The notes under the pieces are model-generated. The model was not told the origin of the DNA and did no database searches. It saw only the letters and a program-made list of their open reading frames with translations. 29,078 bases of DNA, from positions 1 through 29,078 of IMG/VR virus record IMGVR_UViG_3300021961_000447. One strand, 5' to 3'. This document shows positions 16,906 to 25,900 of this stretch, piece by piece. Position 1 is the stretch's first letter. Each line of letters starts with the position of its first letter. Origin of the DNA: a virus. Both the position numbers and the translations under genes were made by a program.

Positions 16906-17450
16906 TGTTAAGAAAAATAAAATTAAATTATGATTGGAGTTACTTTTTACCTCCAATGCAAGACTACTCAATACATAAAGGAACATGTTTAGCACATCAA
17001 TTACACGAGCTTACTGATATACATGAAGAATACGGACTTGGAGAAACTTTAACTAAAGATAATACTGTAATACAACAGCTTTGGTATACAGACAAACAAG
17101 TTGATTTTGAAGAATTAGGTAAGCAAACAGGTATGGAAGTTGTTACAATATCAAGTATTTTACAACCCCCTGGTAATACCATTGCTTTACACAGAGATAC
17201 TTTTTATCAAATAAATAAAAAATTTCCTAATGATAAAAGATTAAAGGTTAGAGCTAATATATATCTTGAAGACTGGAAAGTGGGGCATATGCTACAATAT
17301 AAATCAGAAGAAGATAATATTTGGAAAACATCTGACAACTGGAAGGCTGGCGATGGGTATATATGGGATTCAAAACCATTGCATTTATCTGCTAATGCGG
17401 GCATGAAAGATAAATTTACACTACAAATTTCAGGATTCTTATTACAATAG
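16905..17450 (+). CDS. 2OG-Fe(II) oxygenase-like (second hydroxylase)
   Basis: A 181-residue protein unrelated by eye to the first oxygenase. It has H96-R-D98 (in IALHRDTFY) and a distal H160 (in KPLHLSANAG), with K170 exactly ten residues later in the position that usually binds the 2-oxoglutarate carboxylate. The compact beta-helix layout and the HRD motif resemble aspartyl/asparaginyl hydroxylase-like and cupin oxygenases. The substrate is unknown; candidates are the tail protein, the sugar attached by the cassette, or a host metabolite. Its ATG overlaps the carbamoyltransferase stop by one base, tying it to the cassette. I recall similar proteins in marine phages without assigned function. 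Confidence 0.65.
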   Translation: MLRKIKLNYDWSYFLPPMQDYSIHKGTCLAHQLHELTDIHEEYGLGETLTKDNTVIQQLWYTDKQVDFEELGKQTGMEVVTISSILQPPGNTIALHRDTFYQINKKFPNDKRLKVRANIYLEDWKVGHMLQYKSEEDNIWKTSDNWKAGDGYIWDSKPLHLSANAGMKDKFTLQISGFLLQ

Positions 17451-17496
17451 AGTAAAAAACTTTTAACATGCTTGATTAAAATGTAATAATAACAAT

Positions 17497-17814
17497 ATGA
17501 GTCAAATAACACTAAATACTAGTTTTAATAAAAACGCATCTTTGCAGATTGGTGATATTATTTATTATAATGACAACGGAACTGTAAAAAGAATAGGCCC
17601 TGTTGATGAAATAAATACCGGCTCTATTGTATGTACTATTGACGGTGATGCAACTGGCTTATTACCAACATCTTTTATATTTTTTGGTAAAGACAGTCAA
17701 ATAAACACATCTGGCTTAATAGGTTATTATGCCGAAGTAGAATTTAAGAACGAATCAACTTCTGAAGCTGAAATATTTGCAGTTAGTTCAGAAGTATTTT
17801 TAAGCAGTAATTAA
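17497..17814 (+). CDS. Small beta-rich protein, probably structural
   Basis: A 105-residue protein starting MSQITLNTSFNKNASLQIGD. It contains GDIIYYNDNG (19-28), IGPVDEINTG (33-42) and GLIGYYAEVEF (about 73-83), a pattern of short strands with Gly/Asn turns. I recall proteins of this type in the tail or ejection region of marine phages but know no function. It has no catalytic motif, signal peptide or membrane segment. It lies 46 bases after the enzyme cassette and one base before the first ejection-type protein, so it most likely belongs to the virion. It has no Shine-Dalgarno sequence. Confidence 0.55.
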   Translation: MSQITLNTSFNKNASLQIGDIIYYNDNGTVKRIGPVDEINTGSIVCTIDGDATGLLPTSFIFFGKDSQINTSGLIGYYAEVEFKNESTSEAEIFAVSSEVFLSSN

Positions 17815-17815
17815 G

Positions 17816-18565
17816 ATGAATATATTAATTGATTTTTTATTTGGAACAAATGATCCTAATGTGCATAAAGCAATTGCACCATTAGCTATAGCGGCTATTG
17901 CAGCGGCTCCTGGCATAATTAAATCTGTTGGCTCTATGCTTGGCTCTGGAAAAAGGAAAAGAGCACAAGAAGCGGCTAATTTAGAATTAGGACAAAGAAA
18001 ACAAGCTTATGAAAGTTTTCAATTTACCAATCCTTATGCTAATTTAGAAAATACTTTTGAAGATTTAAAAGTATCAACTGCAGCAGCAGATTTTCAAGCA
18101 CAACAAGAGCAACAAGGTTTAGCTCAAACATTAGAAGCGTTAAAAAGTGGAGGAGGAGGAATGGGTGCTGCAGCATTGGCTCAAGCTTTAGCAAAACAAC
18201 AAGCATCAAATTTACAAGCTGCATCTGCTAGTATTAGCCAGCAAGAAAAAGAAATAGAAATGATGAAAGCAAGAGAAGCATCTAGGTTACAACAGCTGGA
18301 AGCTGCAGGCGCTGCTCAACAGCAAGAATTTGAATTAGGAAGAACAGAAACATTGCTTGGTATGTCAGCTGAAGAAAAATTAAGAACTGATTATGCAAGA
18401 CAACAGGCTAAACAAGATTTGATCGGTGGAGTTTCTGAGGCTGTAGGGGCCGGCGGAGCTGCATTTCTTGGGGCTAAGGGCGTTCCAGGTTTTGGTGGTG
18501 AAGATCAAAATAGTGGAAATCAATACGCTAAATTGTTTGGGCAAATGGCTAAAAAGAATTTTTAA
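17816..18565 (+). CDS. Probable internal virion/DNA ejection protein
   Basis: A 249-residue protein. An Ala/Ile-rich hydrophobic helix (AIAPLAIAAIAAAPGII, about 21-37) is followed by a basic GKRKRAQ and then long Gln/Ala/Glu-rich amphipathic helices (about 50-200) with a GGGGMGAAAL linker at about 113-122. The C-terminal fifth is Gly-rich. This composition is typical of podovirus ejection proteins (T7 gp14-like and P22 ejection proteins), which leave the virion and help build the channel across the host envelope. It is the first of three consecutive genes of this kind, separated by only a few bases. No enzyme motif is visible. The role is inferred from composition and context. Confidence 0.6.
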   Translation: MNILIDFLFGTNDPNVHKAIAPLAIAAIAAAPGIIKSVGSMLGSGKRKRAQEAANLELGQRKQAYESFQFTNPYANLENTFEDLKVSTAAADFQAQQEQQGLAQTLEALKSGGGGMGAAALAQALAKQQASNLQAASASISQQEKEIEMMKAREASRLQQLEAAGAAQQQEFELGRTETLLGMSAEEKLRTDYARQQAKQDLIGGVSEAVGAGGAAFLGAKGVPGFGGEDQNSGNQYAKLFGQMAKKNF

Positions 18566-18567
18566 TT

Positions 18568-19962
18568 ATGGCATCAAGATATTATAATCCAAGCTTAGCA
18601 CAAAAAGTAGGAGCTGCAAGTGCAGAACAATATGTAAGTATTACGCCTGCTATTGAAAAAGGACAAATGGCTTTTGAAAGACAACAAGCTAAGCAATTAA
18701 AACAACAAGAGCTTAGATTTGAAAAAAGAAAATTAGAGGCAGAAGCATTTAAAAAAGCATTAGAGCAAAGAGATGATGTTTTATATGCGGTTCAAAAAAA
18801 TATGGCTAAAACTTCTAAAAAAATTGATTTTGCGCCGCCTGCTATTAAAAATAGAGTTATTGCCATGGGCGATATAGCAAAACAAAATTATAAGCAATTA
18901 CAGGACGCAATAAAGCAAGGAAGATTAAACAGAGGGGCTGCTTTAATGTGGCAAGATGAAAATGTAAATAAATATATTGATGATGCCGCTTCTTTATTAG
19001 ATAAATATCCCGAAATAATATCAAATTACGCTAATTCACAGCCTAGTATGATTAATTCTTCTAAAGATATTAATATTACAAATAAAATTGCTAAAGGAGA
19101 ATTTGAACTTGATGCTGAAAATAATGCTATTATAAAATCTGAAGACGGGAAAACAATTGAGGCAAAAATACCATTTGATGAATTAGCTAACCCAACATAT
19201 ATTCCTGTAGACACTGAAGCTTTTACAGCTGCTTTTACAACCGTTAATGCTGCTGCAGATAAAGCCGCAAGTAAGGGAAAATCTTTAGATAGTTTTAATA
19301 AAGATATTGATGCTGCTATTTCTAGTTTAAATTTTACTCCGGAACAAGCTTTGTCAATTGCATTTGATTATTTAGGAAAAGAAATGCCTGAATTTGTTAC
19401 TATATCAGATTTTAAAGATAAAAATGGTAATATAGATATTGCTAAATTTAAAGGTAGTATTGATATGGATAATGGTGGTAAAGGAGATGGTGTGCCCGGA
19501 GAACCTGAAGATTTAAATTTATGGGTTAAAAGTCAATTAAAAAAGGCGGCTACAGAATCTTATGAAGACTATAGACGAGATTATGCGGATAAATTTGATA
19601 CAGGAACAGAGGCTGATAAAAAAAGACAGCGTAATAAAGAAATTGCTGATCAAACAATAACTTCTATAATATCTGACCCAATAAAAGCTATTGAAAAAAG
19701 CGGTATGCCTGATAAAACTGAAGTTAAAAATAATAAAATTACTTTTTATAATCTTGATAAAGATAATAATAAAGTAATAAATTCACAATTTGATTTAAAA
19801 ACAAAAGAGGGTATTGCTGCACTTGCAAAATATATTGCATCATACGATTATAAAAATGATGTTGATTTAATTTATAATATTAATAACTATCCTTTAACAG
19901 ACGAACAATTAAATCAAATACAAAAAGCTTTTCTTCCTAGTCTTTTACCAAGATATAATTAA
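18568..19962 (+). CDS. Probable internal virion protein
   Basis: A 464-residue, mostly helical protein starting MASRYYNPSLAQKVGAASAE. Residues about 30-75 form a Lys/Gln/Glu-rich coiled coil; the remainder is charged and helical, with a short acidic, Gly-rich turn (DNGGKGDGVPGEPED, about 302-316) that could be a flexible linker. No catalytic, membrane or signal motif was found. It lies two bases after one ejection-type gene and eleven bases before the giant internal virion protein, the place where podoviruses encode their middle internal protein (compare the T7 gp14-gp15-gp16 order). I do not recognise the family; the assignment is from context. Confidence 0.55.
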   Translation: MASRYYNPSLAQKVGAASAEQYVSITPAIEKGQMAFERQQAKQLKQQELRFEKRKLEAEAFKKALEQRDDVLYAVQKNMAKTSKKIDFAPPAIKNRVIAMGDIAKQNYKQLQDAIKQGRLNRGAALMWQDENVNKYIDDAASLLDKYPEIISNYANSQPSMINSSKDINITNKIAKGEFELDAENNAIIKSEDGKTIEAKIPFDELANPTYIPVDTEAFTAAFTTVNAAADKAASKGKSLDSFNKDIDAAISSLNFTPEQALSIAFDYLGKEMPEFVTISDFKDKNGNIDIAKFKGSIDMDNGGKGDGVPGEPEDLNLWVKSQLKKAATESYEDYRRDYADKFDTGTEADKKRQRNKEIADQTITSIISDPIKAIEKSGMPDKTEVKNNKITFYNLDKDNNKVINSQFDLKTKEGIAALAKYIASYDYKNDVDLIYNINNYPLTDEQLNQIQKAFLPSLLPRYN

Positions 19963-19973
19963 ATAAAAAAAAT

Positions 19974-22900
19974 ATGTTTGAATTTAACGGAATGCCTATT
20001 ACTTTAGAGCAAGTAGAAGAATCAGCAAAAGAATCCAATATGGATATTGATTCTTATATTAAAAAAGCAGAAAAAGATGGCTTAATTGATAAAAGAAAGC
20101 CCATAGAATTGGGAAAGTCAACTCCCACAACACCGGGTGCGGTTGTGGAGAAAACTGCAGCACCCGTTATGGATTCCAAGCCGGAAAATGGTTCATTGGA
20201 ATATACAGAAATTGAACCTTTTAAAGAATTTCAACAAAAAAAATCAATAATAACAGAAGAAGGCCAAATAGAATTAAGACAAGCTGGGGATGGCGAATTC
20301 CAACCAATTGAATTAAAAGAAGTTGTAGTAACAGGAAAAGATAAAACAAAAATAGCGGAAGCTAGAAATAGAGATATTCGTATAAAAAATATAGCTGCTA
20401 CTACTAATATTCCAAAAACAGCTATTTCTATGTCTGCAGGAATTGCGGCCACTACAATTGATATTTTAGGTGGTTTTATGAATTTAATTGATAAATATGG
20501 TGTAGCCCCTGTTAATTATGCAATTGGAAAATCTTTGGGATATGATACAACATTAAGGGCTGAGGTTGATGCTAGCATTGAAAATTATGAAGTATTTGAA
20601 AATGTAAGTAATTTACTTAGGCAATATACTATAAAAAAATATGATAAAGAAGGGAATGAGCAAGATACATTTTCTTTAATAGAGCAAGGAAATTATATAG
20701 ATGCAGCTGAATTAGCTTTTAACGAAGGCTTTAGTGCCGCACCTTATTTAGCTTTAAGTATTGCGAGCCCTGTTTATGGTAGTGCATTAATAGGGTCTTC
20801 AGTTACAGGGCAAGAAGTACAAAGAGCTTTGAAAGAAAGACCAGAAGCTACTTTAGAAGAAATATACGGGGCATCTGCCGCTAAGGGGGGAGTGGAATTT
20901 TTCACTAATATGATTGGCGGAGGTATGCAAAGAGGGATTTTAGGTATTGGTAAAAAATTAGGGGTAGGTACTAATGCTTATAAAGAAGCTGTTGATATTT
21001 ATACTAAAACATATTTAGGTAAAGTAGCTGATGCTGGAATAGGATTAACTAGGGGGGGTATTACTAATTTTATTGAAGAATGGTCTGCTTCAATGGGTAG
21101 TGCTATTGTTGATAGCGCTGTATATAATGACCCTTTTGAATTTAAGTCTGCAAATAGACAAGCGATAAACGAAGGGTTAATAGGTTTAGCTTTAGGTTCT
21201 CCTGTTGGTAGTTTAGGAGCGTTTAATTCTATTGCATCAAAACAACAAGCATTAGAATTCCTTGCTCCAAAACAATGGAATATAGAGTTGTCTAAGCAAA
21301 ATAGAAGGCTTGAAGAAGCAAAATTTGATTTAAATAATGCTCCTGAAAATAGAAAAGAAAAATTTCAAAAAAGAGTTCAAAAAATTGAATCTCTTATTAA
21401 AATGAAAAAACAGCAATTGCAAGATTCTTTTGATAATTTAACTAAAAAGGAAAAAAAGCAATATGCAAATAATTTAAATAAATCAGCAGAATCTATAGCT
21501 CAAATTGGAAATTCTAAATATACTTTAGCCGCTCAAGAAATAGCTAAAAAAGATTTTAATGAAGCTAATAAGCAAAATGAAATATTAGTAGGAAAAGAAA
21601 TATTTGATGCGGATATTGAAAAAAATATTAGTAAGACTTTAAAAAATACAGAGCGCATTGAAGAAGCTTTTCAAAAAGCGAAGCAAGAAGTAAAAAATGT
21701 AAAATTTGAATATATATCTGATATTCAAGCAGATTTTGATGCTCGTTTTGATCCAAATACGAATACAGTAACTATAAATAAACCTATTGCTCTTAAAACT
21801 GAACAGACTAATGTTATAGGCCACGAGTTATTACATTATATGATAGCTCAAAAATTTGCTACAGATAATGCTTCTATGCAGCCTTTAGTAGATAGTTTTA
21901 AAGATTATTTAAAAGAAACTCAACCTGAAATATATCAAAGAATACAAGAACGTATTGATATAAACTATACGGATGATGATGGGAATATAAGAAGCGGAGC
22001 ATTAGAAGAATATTTTAATATTTTTTCTGATCTTATTTCTAAAGAAAAAATTATTGTTAATGAGCCTGTAGCAGATAAAATTAAAAATTCAACTACCAGA
22101 TTTTTAAATGGTTTAGGATTTGGCTCTGTTAAATTAGAAACAGGTAAAGATGTATTTAATTTTATACGAAATTATCAAAAAAATATATCTGAATTTAAAT
22201 TTAAGCAATTAGGAGTAGATTTAAAATCTTCAAAAATACCTCAAGCTGTACAACAAGAAATACAACAATCAAAAGAATCAATATCAGGGGATCAAATACA
22301 AAAAGTATTTGATGAAAAAGGAAAAGATGGCGCTTTTGATATTATACAAGCTTATAAACCACTTACCTCTAAATTAACTAATAAATATAAAAATGTTCCT
22401 GGTTTTGACTTTGAATTACTTCAAAGCGAAATTGAAATTGGGAAACGCGGCTTATTAGACCTTATTAATGCTTATGACCCATCTAAAGGAGCTACGCTTA
22501 ATACATATATACAAGGACAATTAGCAAATAGATCTATTGAAGCTGCTAATCGTATATTAGATACTGATTTTAAATTAGATGTAACTGAAGCTAAAGGTAT
22601 TACAGATACAACTACAGAAGAAATTACAGAAGATGTTATAGAAAAACCATCTGAAAAATTACAAAGTTTACGCAAAAAAATGAATATTGGTGATGAAATT
22701 AAACCAGTTGTTTTTGATGCGGTAAGAAAAACTTTTGGAACAAAATTACCTAGCGTTACAGAAAAAGCATTTAAAATTGAATTAGAAAAAAGTTTTAGAA
22801 CAGAACTCAAAAAGCCAATTGCAAAATTAATGGGAAGAACAGAAGATTACAGATCTTTCCTTTCTAATAATTTTGAAGCTATATATGATGCATTACCGCA

Positions 22901-25900
22901 ATCTATAATAAATAAAAGGCTTGCTGAATTTGCAGAACCTGTTATGAAAGATGGTAAACAGGTTAGAGAAAAAACAGCAGAAGGTAATAAAGTATTTACT
23001 AAAAAGAAAATAAGTAAAGCTGAATGGATTAAATATTTTTTAGGAAGTGAAGTTGGAAGATCAACTCAAGGTACTAGAAAAACTGCTTTAGCGGAAGCGT
23101 TGTCAGAAGCACTTGGTTTAGACGCTACAATGGAAGTATTATCTGATCCGGCTATTATGCAAAAAGCAATGGATATTGCAGAATTACAAGGAATTGAATT
23201 AACAGATAATTTTGTAGACAAGGTAAGTAGCATAATTGGCAGACCTATTAATTTTAAATTTAGCAAAGCTAGAACAGCATTAAATCTTCCTGCAGGAGCT
23301 ATAGATTTTAAAAATAAAAGCCAGGTATTATCTGCTAGAAAAGCAATGCTTGAATTAGCAAAAATATTAGGACCTGAAAAAGCGGTTCAATATTTATTGC
23401 CTACTGTACAAGGGGGATGGGGTAGTATTGGTGGAAAATTTATACCAGAAAAAGATATAAATAAATTAATTGTAAAAGAATTAGAAGATCCAAATGATAA
23501 AAATTCTTTTAGAACAAATCAATTTTTATTTATTGGAAGAGCGGATTTTTTTGAAGAAGCTAAAAAAATATTTAATAGTGTAGAATATAAAAAACGAAAA
23601 AGATTTGTTAATATAAATGGGGAAGAAATACCAATATTAGCAGTTCCTAAGCAAACTCCAAAAGGATTTACTAGTGGAAAATTTGAAGGAAAACAATTAG
23701 AAAATAGATTGTATTTTGCTCGAACACAAAGAGAAGGATTAGAAAAAATTATAGACTCTATAAAAGAATTATACACAAATAATCAAATTACAAAAAATGA
23801 TGTAGGTATGATTTTAGCTACATTTAATTCTAGTATAAATGCTTTAATTAGGACTGCAGCTTATCCAGGTCTTCAATTTAAAATTGATGGATTAAAAGAT
23901 GGGGATTATAGATATGAGCACACACAAACAGCATCTGATACTTTAACCGATTTAGCTAAATATATAACTATAAAAGATTATAAATTTACATTTAATGATA
24001 TTATGCAAGGATTTAGAGTAGCTATAATACCTAAATCTTATGATAAAATTGTAAATTCTACTGGTTTTAAAAGTAATGGCCCAAGAGATACAAATGGAGA
24101 TTTAATAAAAGGTAGAAGTACAAATGTAATAAGATATAATCAAAAAGAAGTTATTGAAATTTTTGAAAATGAAAATTTACCTAAATTAGAATTAGAAGAT
24201 TTATTAACAGAAAATTTAATAGTAAAACCTTCTAAATCGTTAAATAAAAAATTAAGAGTATTTGATTTTGATGATACATTGGCAAAATCTAAATCTAATG
24301 TATTATATACTATGCCTAATGGTACTAAAGGAAAATTAAATGCTGAACAATTTGCAAAACAAGGTGATGATTTACTGCAGCAAGGCGCTGAATTTGATTT
24401 TTCTGAATTTTCAAAAGTTATTGAAGGACAAAAAGGACCAATGTTTGATGTAGCAAAAGCTATATTAGATAAAAGAGGTGATGAAGATTTATTTATATTA
24501 ACCGCAAGGCCAGCTGAAGCTAAATATGCAATACAACCTTTTTTAGAGGGTTTAGGATTGCCATTTAGACTAGAAAATATAATTGGTTTAGGAAACGGTT
24601 CACCACAAGCAAAAGCTGACTGGATTGCTTCTAAATTGAATTTAGGATATAATGATGTGTATTTTGCTGATGATGCTTTAAAAAATGTACAAGCCGTGGC
24701 TAAAACATTGTCTGCGTATGACATAAAATACAGGTCACAAGCCGTAAAAGCCTCTAAATCATTAGATACTGAATTTAATAAAATATTACAAGAATCTACA
24801 GGTGTTGAATTTTATAAAGAATATTCACCTGTTAAAGCAGAGCTTTTAGGAAGAGGTAAAGGCAAATTTAAATTTTTTGTACCTTATGATGCTGATGATT
24901 TTGTAGGTTTGCTATACACAACTTTAGCTAAAGGCAAATCCGGTGACGCTCAAATGGAATGGTATAAAGAAAATTTACTTAAACCATTTTCTCGTGGTAT
25001 TCAACAATATGAAGCCGCTAAACAAAGAGCACTTAGAGATTGGGCGGATTTAAAAGCGCAAATTAAAAAAGATGTTCCTGCTGGTTTAAATAAACAAAAT
25101 GAAACCGGATTTAGAAATCAAGATTCTGTACGTGTATATATTTGGCATACTCAAGGCGCTGATATGACATCAAAAGAAATGGGTATGAGTAAATCTGATT
25201 TAAATGATAATTTAAAATATATTCGAAACAATCCAGCATTAAAAGCTTTTGCAGATAAATTAATGGCTTTAAATGTTGATGGGTATCCTGATCCTACAAC
25301 AAATTGGACAGCTGGTGATATTACAACTGATCTTGTTTCTTATATTAATGATGTAAAAAGAAAAGAATATTTACAACCATGGAAAGATAATATTGATATA
25401 ATATTTTCTGATAAAAATAAAAACAAACTTAAAGCATTATATGGCAATAGCTATATAGAATCATTAGATGACATGCTTTATAGAATGTGGAATGGCAGAA
25501 ACAGAAGAGTTGGTATTACTAAAAAAGAAAGAGCATTTCAAGATTGGATAAATAATTCTGTTGGAACTGTAATGTTCTTTAACTCTCGTTCTGCATTACT
25601 ACAAACTATATCAGCAATTAACTTTATTAATTTTACAGACAATAATCCAATTAATGCAGCCGCGGCTTTTGCTAATCAAAAACAATATTGGACTGACTTT
25701 TCTGAATTATTTAACTCTGACTTTTTAAAGCAAAGAAGATCCGGATTACAAATAGATATTAATGCTGATGAAATTGCTAGTGCAGCGGCTACTTCAAGAA
25801 ATAAAGCTAAAGCAGCATTAAGTGCAATACTTAAATTTGGATTTACACCAACACAAATCGCTGACTCATTTGCTATTGCTTCTGGTGGTGCAACATTTTA

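Noticed and set aside
24261-24278. FDFDDT read as the catalytic motif of a virion RNA polymerase (DFDGD type)
   Set aside because: The following LTARP, Lys and FADDA motifs in correct spacing identify a HAD phosphatase, and no other polymerase motif was seen.
24140-24724. 194-residue open frame on the - strand
   Set aside because: It lies fully inside the giant virion gene, antisense to the HAD motifs; its length is explained by the biased codon use of the real gene.
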